DNA from: Campylobacter concisus
GTDB lineage: Bacteria; Campylobacterota; Campylobacteria; Campylobacterales; Campylobacteraceae
Length of the DNA: 64,000 nt
Assembly (NCBI RefSeq): GCF_003048615.2
Contig: NZ_CP049263.1
Coordinates: 992,001 to 1,056,000 of the forward strand
Direction of reading: 5' to 3'
Position numbers and translations under genes: made by a program. This document shows, one piece after another, positions 9,011 to 17,788 of this stretch. Under the pieces are notes generated by a model. That model was not told where the DNA came from. It did not search any database and saw only the letters and a list, made by a program, of their open reading frames with translations. Position 1 is the first letter of the stretch; every line of letters starts with the position of its first letter.

Positions 9011-10529
9011 AGATAGATTTAGAAAAACCTAAGTCTTTTAGTGATTGGCCTATTGGCTTTTTATCTTCAAGATCAACTACATGTGGCGTAATAACAAAGA
9101 TAAGCTCAGTTGTTTTTACGCTATCTCTTGTGCTTTTAAAAGCATTGCCTATAAGAGGAATATCTGAAAGAATAGGCACAGATGTATTATTTTTACCTTT
9201 TGTTTGGCCTATTAGACCGCCAAGTATTATTGTATCTCCACTATCGACTTGAACAACAGTTGAGAGCTTTTTCTGTACTGTATCAGGAGCTATCTCTCTT
9301 AATGCGTTTTGTCTTGTGTCGTCTTCGCTGTATTTAAAGTTGCTAAGTGATGGGTTGATGCGAAGCATGATTTTGTTATTGTCAGATACTTCTGGTAGTA
9401 GATTTAACAAGATGCCGATAAATACTGAGTATTGTTTATATGTAGTTGTTAGCCTATCGCTATTGCTGTTACCACTATCTGTTTGCTCTTGAACTCTGTA
9501 GTTGATATTATCACCAACTGAAATAAGAGCTTGTTGGTTATTTAGTGTAGTTACTTTTGGACTTGAGATGACCTTTGTTTTACCATTTGTCTCAAGAAAA
9601 TTTATCATACCATCAAGACTAAAATTTAAATTTGCAGCAATATTTAACGTGCGGCCAAAGCCATCACTTAGGCTATTGCCCTTGTTTGTCCAATTTGCAC
9701 CAGAGCTTCCATTACTACTTGAATTGCCTATATATGTATTAAATCCAAGCTCAAATTTGCTCCAGTCAACCCCTTGTTTATACTCATTGTTTAGCTCCAC
9801 TGATATTATAGAAACGTCGATAATGACTTGTTTTTTAAGTCTTTTTTGCATTTCAGCTATGTACTTTTCTACACGTTTAAGTTGAGAAGGTGTAGCTGTT
9901 ACTGTAATAAGGCCAGCGTTTTGATTTATTATAGGATCAGGCGCTGTGATATGTTCGCTGCTATTATTTAAAATAGCTTTTAATTCAGCGTCAAGTTTTT
10001 CCCAGAAATCAAATCTTTCAGTTGTTTTTATGAGGTTACTTGAGCCTTGTGACGAGCTATCGCTTTGAGCATTAGATGAACTGCTACTTGAGCTTGTAGA
10101 GACCTCAGATGGAGTAGCATCAACAGATGCTTGAGTTACAGCAGTTCCTTCCCTTATTGAAGTTATATAATCAAGTTTGAAAATTTGAGTTTTTAATGAA
10201 GATATTTTTAGGACATTGTTTGAAAATTCATAGCTTAAATTTTTTTCACTCAAAAGTAGGTCAAAAACTTCACTTAAGTTCATATTTCTAATGTTTACGC
10301 CAAAGACCTTATCATTTAGCTCTGTTTTACTATATGCATCTTTGGCTACTATACTAAAGTCACACATTTCAGAAAGTTGATTTAGTACGTCTCCAAGGGC
10401 AACATCATCTGAAATTTTCATACTAAAGTTTTTACTTAAACAACTGCTTGGTCTTGCATCTGCAAAATTTATACTTAAGCATGCCAGTGCAGCAACTATA
10501 AATAATTTATTTAATTTTGATCCCAACAT
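9003..10529 (-). CDS. ctsD: outer-membrane secretin of the DNA-uptake system (GspD/PilQ/MshL family)
   Basis: A 508-residue secretin. It starts with a signal peptide, then an N-terminal secretin/TonB short domain (DVLNQLSEMCDFSIV... near residues 45-110), a serine-rich linker (about 145-165), an N1-type domain, and the C-terminal secretin core ending in VDSGDTIILGGLIGQTKG and VPILSDIPLIGNAF. It should form the outer-membrane ring through which DNA or the pseudopilus passes. I place the start at 10529 because GGAAGTAAAA precedes it and the signal peptide begins there; an in-frame ATG at 10541 adds four residues. It overlaps the PilP-like gene upstream. Confidence 0.88.
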   Translation of the reverse strand: MLGSKLNKLFIVAALACLSINFADARPSSCLSKNFSMKISDDVALGDVLNQLSEMCDFSIVAKDAYSKTELNDKVFGVNIRNMNLSEVFDLLLSEKNLSYEFSNNVLKISSLKTQIFKLDYITSIREGTAVTQASVDATPSEVSTSSSSSSSNAQSDSSSQGSSNLIKTTERFDFWEKLDAELKAILNNSSEHITAPDPIINQNAGLITVTATPSQLKRVEKYIAEMQKRLKKQVIIDVSIISVELNNEYKQGVDWSKFELGFNTYIGNSSSNGSSGANWTNKGNSLSDGFGRTLNIAANLNFSLDGMINFLETNGKTKVISSPKVTTLNNQQALISVGDNINYRVQEQTDSGNSNSDRLTTTYKQYSVFIGILLNLLPEVSDNNKIMLRINPSLSNFKYSEDDTRQNALREIAPDTVQKKLSTVVQVDSGDTIILGGLIGQTKGKNNTSVPILSDIPLIGNAFKSTRDSVKTTELIFVITPHVVDLEDKKPIGQSLKDLGFSKSIYE

Positions 10530-10920
10530 TTTTACTTCCATTTTTTAAAGTTAGCTCTTGTTTCTCGTCGCCTTTTATTAAAACAACACTATTTCTTGTA
10601 ACAGCGGTTAGTTTATACTCATCAACGATGTCTCCAACACTATACCACTTTGAATTAATATTTGCCTTATTAAGTAATATTGCTTTTAGACTAAGACCTC
10701 TTGAAGATTGGTACTCGTTTGATCTATTTTGATCAACTTTTGGTTTTAAAGATTCTTGTTTAAAAGGATCTTTAACGCTTGCAAGCTCAATAGCATTTAG
10801 ACCACTTCTTTTTTCTTTTATCTTTTCAAAAATTTTATCATAAGAACTTGTTTCGTTTTGAAACTGATTAGCACATATTACACTAAATGATAAAAATGCT
10901 AACAAAATACCTCTTTTCAT
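10507..10920 (-). CDS. ctsR: PilP-like periplasmic competence protein
   Basis: A 137-residue exported protein with signal peptide MKRGILLAFLSFSVICA. A disordered region with the PilP-type VKDPF motif follows, then a small beta domain (LSLKAILLNKANINSKWYSVGDIVDEYKL). PilP and MshK proteins link the inner-membrane PilM-N-O platform to the secretin, and the next gene is the secretin. The start at 10920 overlaps the previous stop as TAATG and puts the signal peptide at the N-terminus; an ATG at 10938 would put six residues before it. C. jejuni ctsR precedes ctsD at this place. The symbol rests on that order and is tentative. Confidence 0.68.
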   Translation of the reverse strand: MKRGILLAFLSFSVICANQFQNETSSYDKIFEKIKEKRSGLNAIELASVKDPFKQESLKPKVDQNRSNEYQSSRGLSLKAILLNKANINSKWYSVGDIVDEYKLTAVTRNSVVLIKGDEKQELTLKNGSKNVGIKIK

Positions 10921-11567
10921 TAGTATTTCATCCCCCAAACAGATATTGATATCTTAGCTCCAAGATCTTTTTGTGTAGAGTTTACATCCATCTTGTGAAG
11001 ATCTACTACGAGTTTCGACTCTTCTAGGCTATTTATATATGAAAGCATATCTTTAAAACCACCCAAAAATGTTAAGTCAATATTTAAAATTTGTTCGATC
11101 TTTTGCAAATTTGGCTCTTTAATATCACTTTTAAGCTCTAAAATTTTTATATTATTTTGCTTTGCCAAAAGAACAATATTATCTAGAAAATTTGCCCAAT
11201 TTTGATCATTAAAAAGCAAAAATGATAACTCTTTTAACTTGGCATCAAAATATCCATTAAATTTTAGAACATTAGCATATCTGTTTTTTAGAACTTCTAA
11301 GTTTTTTGTTTCTTCGTTTATTTTAAAATTTCTATCACCATCTGGCGAGCTAACTGATGTCAAATAATCTCTTGTTTTAGAAAGCTCACTACTTACTCTT
11401 GTGTGGGCATCAAGCTTTTCATCATAGAAATTTTGTGATGGGTCAAAGCAAAGCATGTAAACAATATATACAATAACCAAAGCTGATCCAAAGAAGATTA
11501 TGCTTACTTCGCTTTGCTTTTTTGTATCAAAATAATTATCTAATTTACTTAAAATATCTTGTCTCAT
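10920..11567 (-). CDS. PilO-like inner-membrane competence protein
   Basis: A 215-residue protein with one membrane helix (about residues 22-42, VSIIFFGSALVIVYIVYMLCF), a coiled-coil stretch, and a periplasmic ferredoxin-like fold typical of PilO/GspM proteins (DLTFLGGFKDMLSYINSLEES). In type IV pilus machines PilO pairs with PilN and binds PilP. Here it lies between the PilM/PilN-like gene (four-base overlap) and the PilP-like gene (one-base TAATG overlap), the order expected for that sub-complex. Sequence similarity in this family is low, so context carries much of the assignment. Confidence 0.7.
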   Translation of the reverse strand: MRQDILSKLDNYFDTKKQSEVSIIFFGSALVIVYIVYMLCFDPSQNFYDEKLDAHTRVSSELSKTRDYLTSVSSPDGDRNFKINEETKNLEVLKNRYANVLKFNGYFDAKLKELSFLLFNDQNWANFLDNIVLLAKQNNIKILELKSDIKEPNLQKIEQILNIDLTFLGGFKDMLSYINSLEESKLVVDLHKMDVNSTQKDLGAKISISVWGMKY

Positions 11568-13084
11568 TGTCTTATCTCTATACTTATATTGCTTTCGTAT
11601 TCGTTATTTCGTTTATCTTCTTTGATTTTTTTAGTATTTACCGAATATTTTGGCATTTTACTGATGTCTTTTATCAACTGAGTTATCCTCTTCTCATTAT
11701 CGCTTACGGTAGTTATGGTTAAATTTCTATCATTATTTGCAATATTTGTTATAAAAACGCCATTGTCATTTATCATATCGGTAATTTCAAAAAGATTTAA
11801 ACCTTTCATTGCGTAATTATCTTTTTTATTTTCAATTTCTTGCAATAAACCTTTTCTAAAATTTAGTCTTTCCTCTTCTTTTACGGTTAGTGTTTTGACT
11901 TCATCTTGCTCTTTTTTTAATCTTGCAAGAGTATTTTTTATTTGAGTTGCTTGTGCATTAAGCACACTAAGCTCATCGTTTAGTCTTTGCGAATCTTTAT
12001 CTAAAATCTCACCAGCAATATAATTATATAATGGATAAAGCATGCTTAAACAAAAAGCTGCAGCACATGTCAGAATAAATTTTCCACTTTTTCTTTTTGT
12101 AAATGGGTCTGGCCTAAGCATATTTGAAAAATTGAAATCAGCATTAAAGCCTTCTTTTTCATAAAATCTTGCATATAAAGCCATTATATTGTGTCGTTCG
12201 GTAATTTTTAAATTCTTAGAATTTATAGTAGTATTTGTGTTTAACTTTACAACATTAATGTCAAGTTTTGTATTTATAAATTTCTCAAGATGTTCGATCT
12301 TGTAGTCACAGTCAATAAAAATATTTTTTGTATTAACATTATAAATTCTATTGATGATATTGATTGTATCATTAACATAAAAAATACAGTCTTCAAAAAT
12401 AGTATTTAAATCATAATTAAAACCTTCTTCTTCTTTGTCGACAAGTCCTTTTGTTTTTAAAATATCTGCAAACTTATCACTGCTTATTCTTTCACCACTT
12501 TGCTCTACAAATTTATCTCTTAGGTAATTTAATGTATATCTTATGCTTCTTGAAGTTAGATATTCTCCATTCACATATATGCTCACGAAAGCTTCATCGG
12601 CTCTAATTGTTAAAAAGCAGTCGGTTTGTGTACTTGGAAGCAAGCCTTTTTTGTAAATAGCACCATATAAAAGTGGTTCTACGGCGACATAATCGATAAA
12701 ACTAACTCTTTTAGAAATATTTTTAAATATTTTGTTTATCGTTTCATTAGCTATAATAAATACATTAAAAATTCTCTCTTCAGTATTTACTTTGCTTTCA
12801 AAATATACTATTTTGTAGTCAATTGCTGGGTCAAGAGAAAGTTCTTCATAAATTTTAACAGATATAATATTTTCAAGGTCATCATCGTCTGTTGTTCTTG
12901 ATATATTAAAGGTAGCTGTTATGATATCTTTGTATTCGATATAAGATATAAAAAAATCATGTTTAGAAACATTTTTTGAGAGGCTTAGTGCATCAACAGC
13001 ACTGTTATAAAATCTAAAACCTTCGTATTCGTAAGGATTTAGGGTAACAATTGGAGTATCGTTAGTTTTTCCAAGTTTTAACAT
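11564..13084 (-). CDS. PilM/PilN-like fused platform protein (GspL-like layout)
   Basis: A 506-residue protein. Residues 1 to about 330 are cytoplasmic and look like the actin-like PilM/GspL fold (scattered beta-rich segments, FLTIRADEAFVSIYVNGEYL). A single membrane helix follows at about 335-360 (GKFILTCAAAFCLSMLYPL), then a coiled coil and a periplasmic PilN-like ferredoxin domain. It would therefore do the jobs of PilM and PilN in one chain. It is the first gene of the uptake cluster, 59 bases after era. RBS AGAGG precedes the ATG. Very AT-rich. The assignment comes from layout and gene order more than from motifs. Confidence 0.65.
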   Translation of the reverse strand: MLKLGKTNDTPIVTLNPYEYEGFRFYNSAVDALSLSKNVSKHDFFISYIEYKDIITATFNISRTTDDDDLENIISVKIYEELSLDPAIDYKIVYFESKVNTEERIFNVFIIANETINKIFKNISKRVSFIDYVAVEPLLYGAIYKKGLLPSTQTDCFLTIRADEAFVSIYVNGEYLTSRSIRYTLNYLRDKFVEQSGERISSDKFADILKTKGLVDKEEEGFNYDLNTIFEDCIFYVNDTINIINRIYNVNTKNIFIDCDYKIEHLEKFINTKLDINVVKLNTNTTINSKNLKITERHNIMALYARFYEKEGFNADFNFSNMLRPDPFTKRKSGKFILTCAAAFCLSMLYPLYNYIAGEILDKDSQRLNDELSVLNAQATQIKNTLARLKKEQDEVKTLTVKEEERLNFRKGLLQEIENKKDNYAMKGLNLFEITDMINDNGVFITNIANNDRNLTITTVSDNEKRITQLIKDISKMPKYSVNTKKIKEDKRNNEYESNISIEIRQ

Positions 13085-13143
13085 AAATTTAACCTCTATA
13101 AGACTCTAGTTGGGTTATATTTTAATATCTTTAAAATAAAAAA
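13085..13143 (-). promoter_or_regulatory. possible promoter for the competence cluster
   Basis: The 59-base gap between era and the first competence gene is the only real break in this stretch. On the minus strand it contains overlapping -10-like words in TATTAAAATATAAC, about 20 bases before AGAGGTTAAATTT and the ATG at 13084. No terminator hairpin is visible after era, so read-through from hslV-hslU-era is also possible. Confidence 0.35.
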
Positions 13144-14013
13144 TCAATAGCCGATTATCTGATTTAGGCTCTTTTCTTCTTTACTCCAGCCTTTTTTAAC
13201 GACTACATCGAGCTTTAGAAAGACCTTTGTGTTGGTTAAATTTTGTATTAACTTTCTTGCAAAAATTCCTATTCTTTTAATAGTTTCGCCATTTTTCCCG
13301 ATGATCATGCTTTTGTGGATGTCACGCTCCGTGATGATGCTAGCATAAATTTCAGTTATGCCTGTTTTTTCTTTTACACTTTTTATGATCGCATCACTAA
13401 GATATGGTATTTCATCGCTTAAATTTTCATAGATCGCTTCAAGTATAAATTCTCTAAAAATTTCTTTTTCATTTGTCGGCGTGAGAAATTCTGGATCATA
13501 AAAGTACTCATGCTCTGGCAAAAGCTTGCAAATTTCATCAAGAAGTGGCTTTTTATATGTAGGCTGTTTGGTGCTAAAAGTAAGCAAAGCTGCAAATTTA
13601 TCTTGAAATTTTTGATACTGAGTGATCTTTTCTAAGACTTTAGCATTTGAGCTCTCATCGACTTTTGTTAGCACTAAGATGTGTGGTTTTTCAGGATTTA
13701 GAGCTAGAAATTTCTCGTAGTCACTTGTATCATCATGGATAGGCGCTAAAAATACGATGAGATCACAGTCCCCCATCGATTTTATAGCTTGGCTAATTAG
13801 CAGTTGATTTATCGCCTTGTTACTCTCGTGAAGCCCTGGCGTGTCGGTGAAGATGATCTGATCTTCACCGTTCATAACTATGCCATTTATCTTTCTGCGA
13901 GTTGCGTTTTGTTTGTGCGAGACAATGGCGATCTTTTCGTTTAATAAGGCATTTAAAAACGAGCTTTTGCCAGCATTTGTGCGTCCTATGATGCTAACAA
14001 AGCCTGATTTCAA
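13144..14013 (-). CDS. era: GTPase Era
   Basis: A 289-residue Era GTPase. G1 GRTNAGKS is at residues 10-17 and G3 DTPGLHE near 58-64. G4 reads TKVD, and the C-terminal KH RNA-binding domain contains the [14 protein letters not shown] loop. Era binds the 3' end of 16S rRNA during 30S maturation and sits at the inner face of the membrane. The length is typical. It overlaps hslU by four bases and closes the rplI-hslV-hslU-era set before the competence genes. Confidence 0.97.
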   Translation of the reverse strand: MKSGFVSIIGRTNAGKSSFLNALLNEKIAIVSHKQNATRRKINGIVMNGEDQIIFTDTPGLHESNKAINQLLISQAIKSMGDCDLIVFLAPIHDDTSDYEKFLALNPEKPHILVLTKVDESSNAKVLEKITQYQKFQDKFAALLTFSTKQPTYKKPLLDEICKLLPEHEYFYDPEFLTPTNEKEIFREFILEAIYENLSDEIPYLSDAIIKSVKEKTGITEIYASIITERDIHKSMIIGKNGETIKRIGIFARKLIQNLTNTKVFLKLDVVVKKGWSKEEKSLNQIIGY

Positions 14014-15332
14014 AGTATATACCTCGCTAGATCTTGATCCTCAACCACATCTTTTAGGCGCTCTTTTACAAGCTCTTTTGTCACATTTATCTTCTCGCCG
14101 CTCTTTTCGCTAGCCTCATAGCTGATATCTTCTATCACGCGCTCGATCACCGTGTGAAGGCGTCTAGCACCGATATCCTCCATCTTTTCATTTGCTGCGT
14201 GAGCGATCCTTGCTATCTCTTTTATCGCTTCATCGTCAAATTCTAGCTCGACATTTTCAGTTGAAAGAAGTGCGATATATTGTTTTAAAAGCGAATTTTT
14301 TGGCTGAGTTAAAATTTGATAAAGCGCGTCCTCATCAAGGCTATCAAGCTCGACCCTTAGTGGGAAACGGCCTTGAAGCTCTGGGATGAGATCGCTTGGC
14401 TTGCTTATATGAAAGGCGCCAGCTGCGATAAATAAAATGTGATCTGTCTTTAAATTTCCAAATTTGGTATTTACATTAGAGCCCTCAACGATAGGTAGCA
14501 AGTCTCTTTGCACGCCTTCTTTGCTAGGATCTTGCCTGTTTGAGCTACCTGAGCCAACGGCTACCTTATCGATCTCATCTATAAAGATGATGCCTTCGTT
14601 TTCAGCTCTTCTTAAAGCCTCTGTTTTTACACTCTCAAGGTCTAAAATTTTATCATTTGCCTCGCTTTGAAGGGCTTTTTTGGCGTCTTTTACCTTCATC
14701 TCTTTTTTGATATTTTTGCCGCCGATGCCAATTATCTTTATAAAGCTCTCTTGCATCTGTGCCATGTCAGGTGGCACGTTTGAGCCAGCTTCAAGTGGGT
14801 TTTGCTGCACCTCTATCTCTATACTTAGCTCATCAAGCTCGCCATTTCTTAATCTATTTAGCATCTTGTCATAGCTCTTAGCGTACTCTGCTTGCTTCTC
14901 TTCGCTAGCACCTTTTGGAAGTGGCGGAAGTAGCTTTGAGACGATCTTTTCTTCGATGTAGGCATTTATCTTGTCTTGATTTTTCTCGCTTTGCTCGTTT
15001 TTTACGAGATTATATGAGGCCATTGCAAGGTCTCTCACCATGCTCTCAACGTCACGACCAACAAAGCCAACCTCAGTATATTTGCTAGCCTCGACCTTGA
15101 TAAATGGCAGACCCATCATTTTTGAAAGGCGCCTTGCGATCTCGGTTTTACCAACGCCAGTTGAGCCGATCATCAAGATATTTTTTGGCATGATGTCATC
15201 TTGCAGGCTCTTTTCAAGCTTCATACGGCGGTAGCGGTTGCGAAGTGCGATCGCTATGATCTTTTTGGCGTCCTTTTGACCGATCACATAGTCATCTAAA
15301 AATTTAACAATTTCTCTTGGTGTTAAGTTCAT
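14010..15332 (-). CDS. hslU: HslU, ATPase subunit of the HslVU protease
   Basis: A 440-residue AAA+ unfoldase. The N-terminal [19 protein letters not shown] is followed by Walker A GSTGVGKT, the pore motif region [18 protein letters not shown], an inserted I domain (about residues 110-230), Walker [10 protein letters not shown], and a C-terminal tail ending YIL that docks into HslV. It unfolds substrates for the HslV peptidase. The start at 15332 follows GAGAGAAA; a further in-frame ATG upstream would place 18 unrelated residues before the conserved N-terminus and overlap hslV. Confidence 0.97.
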   Translation of the reverse strand: MNLTPREIVKFLDDYVIGQKDAKKIIAIALRNRYRRMKLEKSLQDDIMPKNILMIGSTGVGKTEIARRLSKMMGLPFIKVEASKYTEVGFVGRDVESMVRDLAMASYNLVKNEQSEKNQDKINAYIEEKIVSKLLPPLPKGASEEKQAEYAKSYDKMLNRLRNGELDELSIEIEVQQNPLEAGSNVPPDMAQMQESFIKIIGIGGKNIKKEMKVKDAKKALQSEANDKILDLESVKTEALRRAENEGIIFIDEIDKVAVGSGSSNRQDPSKEGVQRDLLPIVEGSNVNTKFGNLKTDHILFIAAGAFHISKPSDLIPELQGRFPLRVELDSLDEDALYQILTQPKNSLLKQYIALLSTENVELEFDDEAIKEIARIAHAANEKMEDIGARRLHTVIERVIEDISYEASEKSGEKINVTKELVKERLKDVVEDQDLARYIL

Positions 15333-15340
15333 TTTCTCTC

Positions 15341-15874
15341 TTATTCTAAAACATAAGTTTTGATGTTTGTATTTGTATAGATGCAAATTTCGCCAGCGAT
15401 CTTGAGGCTCTCTTTGACTAGCTCCTCTTCGTCGATATCAGCAAATTTATCTAGAGCACGAGCCGCTGAAAGTGCGTAATTGCCGCCGCTTCCGATAGCT
15501 GCTATCTTGCCATCTTCTGGCTCAACAACATCTCCTGTGCCACTAAGTAAGAAAATTTTATCCCTATCAAGCACAAGCATCATCGCTTCAAGCTTTCTTA
15601 AATACTTGTCTTTGCGCCACTCTTTGCTAAATTCTATCACCGCCTTTAGCAAATCGCCCTTTGTATGCTCTAAATTTTTCTCAAACATATCAAAGAGATT
15701 AAACGCGTCAGCAGTGCTACCAGCAAAGCCAGCTAGGACTTTGCCGTTGTGAATTTTGCGAATTTTTACGGCGTTGCCTTTTAAGACAGTGTTGCCAAAA
15801 CTCACCTGTCCATCGCCGCCGATGACCGCCTTATTTTTGCCTTTGTAGGCTAAGATGGTTGTCGCATGAAACAT
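15341..15874 (-). CDS. hslV: HslV, peptidase subunit of the HslVU protease
   Basis: A 177-residue Ntn-hydrolase of the proteasome beta-subunit type. The conserved TTI block that starts the mature enzyme is at residues 5-7, behind a short MFHA leader, so the catalytic Thr5 would have to be exposed by removal of four residues rather than of Met alone. [12 protein letters not shown] and [14 protein letters not shown] are conserved. It degrades proteins unfolded by HslU, whose gene follows eight bases later. It begins one base after the rplI stop. Confidence 0.96.
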   Translation of the reverse strand: MFHATTILAYKGKNKAVIGGDGQVSFGNTVLKGNAVKIRKIHNGKVLAGFAGSTADAFNLFDMFEKNLEHTKGDLLKAVIEFSKEWRKDKYLRKLEAMMLVLDRDKIFLLSGTGDVVEPEDGKIAAIGSGGNYALSAARALDKFADIDEEELVKESLKIAGEICIYTNTNIKTYVLE

Positions 15875-16321
15875 CTACTCTCCTTGCACATCAACCTTTA
15901 AGGTCGCATTTATCGAGTGTCCAAGCTTTATAGAAACATCATAAAGACCAACTGCTTTTAGGTGAGTGTCCAGATCGATAGCCTTTTTCTCAACTACCAA
16001 ATGATGTGTCTTTTCAAGCTCTGCTGCGATCTCCTCTTTTGAAACTGAGCCAAAAAGCGAGCCATTTGCACCAAGAGTTTTCTTGACGACGACTGTCACT
16101 TTTGCAAGCTCTTCTTTAAGTTTTTCTAAATTTGCGATCTCATATTTTAGCTCTTCAGCCTTTCTCTTTTGAGCTGCTTCATATTGACGAAGGACATCTG
16201 GAGTGGCTGCTTTTGCAAAGCCTTTGCCGATTAAGAAGTTGTTGCCGTAGCCGTCTTTTACCTCTTTTATCTCGCCAGCTTTTCCAAGTCCTTTTATATC
16301 TTTTATTAATAATACTTTCAT
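15875..16321 (-). CDS. rplI: 50S ribosomal protein L9
   Basis: A 148-residue L9. The N-terminal rRNA-binding domain carries MKVLLIKDIKGLGKAGEIKEVKDGYGNNFL, then comes the long connecting helix (about residues 40-75) and the C-terminal domain. L9 binds the L1-stalk base of 23S rRNA and helps keep the reading frame. It is preceded by AAAAGGATAAAA and lies 23 bases after argG. Placing it with hslV-hslU-era follows the order I recall from C. jejuni. Confidence 0.97.
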   Translation of the reverse strand: MKVLLIKDIKGLGKAGEIKEVKDGYGNNFLIGKGFAKAATPDVLRQYEAAQKRKAEELKYEIANLEKLKEELAKVTVVVKKTLGANGSLFGSVSKEEIAAELEKTHHLVVEKKAIDLDTHLKAVGLYDVSIKLGHSINATLKVDVQGE

Positions 16322-16344
16322 TTTTATCCTTTTAAATTTTATTT

Positions 16345-17568
16345 TTAGTCAAATTTTCGCCCATTTTTGCGTGCGATGATGAAACGAAGCGCATTTAGTT
16401 TGATAAAACCAGCTGCATCTTTTTGATCATAAACACTATCTTCTTCAAATGTGCAGTATGCCTCGCTAAATAGATTATCATTTTTACTGCTTCTGCCAAG
16501 GATAGTCACATTGCCCTTATAAAGCTCAACTTTTACAGAGCCATTTACGTGTTCTTGGCTCTTGTCGATGAGAGCTTGGAGCATATTTCGCTCAGGTGAC
16601 CACCAGTAGCCGTTGTAGATTAGCTCGGCATATTTTGGCATGATCTCATCTTTTAAGTGAGCTGCACCGCGGTCAAGTGTGATGCTCTCTATAGCTCTGT
16701 GAGCTTTTAGCATTATCGTGCCGCCAGGAGTTTCGTAGCAGCCGCGGCTCTTCATGCCAACTGAGCGGTTTTCTACGATGTCAAGTCTGCCGATGCCGTG
16801 TTTTGCGCCAAGGCGGTTTAGCTCGGTTAAAATTTCAGCTGGGCTCATTTTTTTGCCGTTTATGCTCACTGGATCGCCTTTTTCATAGCCGATCTCTATG
16901 ATCTCGCTCTTATCTGGAGCATCTTTTGGGCTTACTGTCCATCTCCACATATCATCTTCTGGTGCGTGACTTGGGTCTTCAAGCACTAGACCCTCATAGC
17001 TTATGTGAAGTAAATTTGCGTCCATTGAGTATGGGCTCTTGCCTGGTTTTTTGGTGATGTCTATGCCGTTTTTCTCAGCGTATGCCAAAAGTTTTTCACG
17101 GCTGTTTAGATCCCACTCGCGCCATGGAGCGATGATAGTTAGGTTGTCACCAAGTGCGTAGTAGCCAAGCTCAAAGCGAACTTGGTCATTGCCTTTGCCT
17201 GTTGCTCCGTGGCTCACGCCATCAGCACCAACAAGTCTTGCGATCTCGCTTTGGCGTTTTGCGATTAGTGGGCGTGCGATTGATGTGCCAAGTAGATATT
17301 CGCCCTCATAGATTGCGTTTGCTCTAAACATTGGAAACACATAATCACGTACAAATTCTTCTCTTAAGTCTTCTATAAAAATATTTTCAGGTTTTACGCC
17401 AAGTGCTAGGGCTTTTTTGCGTGCAGGCTCTAGCTCTTCGCCTTGTCCGATGTCAGCTGTAAATGTGACTACTTCGCATTTGTATTCGTCTTGAAGCCAC
17501 TTTAAAATAATACTTGTGTCAAGTCCGCCTGAGTATGCTAAAACAACTTTTTTTACATCTTTTTTCAT
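16345..17568 (-). CDS. argG: argininosuccinate synthase
   Basis: A 407-residue enzyme joining citrulline and aspartate with ATP to give argininosuccinate, the penultimate step of arginine biosynthesis. The N-terminal ATP pyrophosphatase motif AYSGGLDTS is at residues 10-18, and [15 protein letters not shown] lies near 120-134. The length matches the family. RBS AAAGGACAGCT precedes the ATG. It is the first gene of a long unbroken minus-strand run. Confidence 0.97.
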   Translation of the reverse strand: MKKDVKKVVLAYSGGLDTSIILKWLQDEYKCEVVTFTADIGQGEELEPARKKALALGVKPENIFIEDLREEFVRDYVFPMFRANAIYEGEYLLGTSIARPLIAKRQSEIARLVGADGVSHGATGKGNDQVRFELGYYALGDNLTIIAPWREWDLNSREKLLAYAEKNGIDITKKPGKSPYSMDANLLHISYEGLVLEDPSHAPEDDMWRWTVSPKDAPDKSEIIEIGYEKGDPVSINGKKMSPAEILTELNRLGAKHGIGRLDIVENRSVGMKSRGCYETPGGTIMLKAHRAIESITLDRGAAHLKDEIMPKYAELIYNGYWWSPERNMLQALIDKSQEHVNGSVKVELYKGNVTILGRSSKNDNLFSEAYCTFEEDSVYDQKDAAGFIKLNALRFIIARKNGRKFD

Positions 17569-17594
17569 AGCTGTCCTTTTGTTGAAATGGTCGT

Positions 17595-17600
17595 ATTTTA
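17595..17600 (-). promoter_or_regulatory. candidate -10 element for argG
   Basis: On the minus strand TAAAAT lies about 27 bases upstream of the argG start, in an AT-rich leader. Campylobacter sigma-70 promoters rely mainly on the -10 box, so this short 5' untranslated region is plausible. No clear -35 box is present. Confidence 0.35.
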
Positions 17601-17701
17601 GCCTAAATTGATTAATCTTTAATAAATTAATCTAATTTCTAATGTAAGCATTATTTTAAAAACTCCCTAGCTATTTTATAAAAATTTATCATTTAAAATT
17701 A

Positions 17702-17761
17702 TGATAATTAATATTGTTTTTATGCTTGCTTTGTTAAATTTGCGTTTCGCTTTCATTATCA
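17702..17761 (+). promoter_or_regulatory. candidate Fur site upstream of the TonB-dependent receptor
   Basis: TGATAAT-T-AATATTG at 17702-17716 matches 11 of 14 positions of the 7-1-7 Fur pattern TGATAAT-n-ATTATCA. A perfect half-site, ATTATCA, lies at 17755-17761. Both fall within 90 bases of the receptor start, where iron repression would be expected. AT-rich sequence makes chance matches fairly likely. Confidence 0.45.
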
Positions 17762-17788
17762 AAGATTAAATTTAACAAAAGGATATCC

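Noticed and set aside
9502-9885. Plus-strand open frame antisense to the secretin gene
   Set aside because: A reading-frame shadow of ctsD with no RBS; many similar antisense frames in the window were set aside for the same reason.
3767-13084. A true type II protein-secretion system
   Set aside because: The gene order and the ExeA-like ATPase match the C. jejuni cts transformation genes; no dedicated major pseudopilin set or secreted cargo is present in the window.
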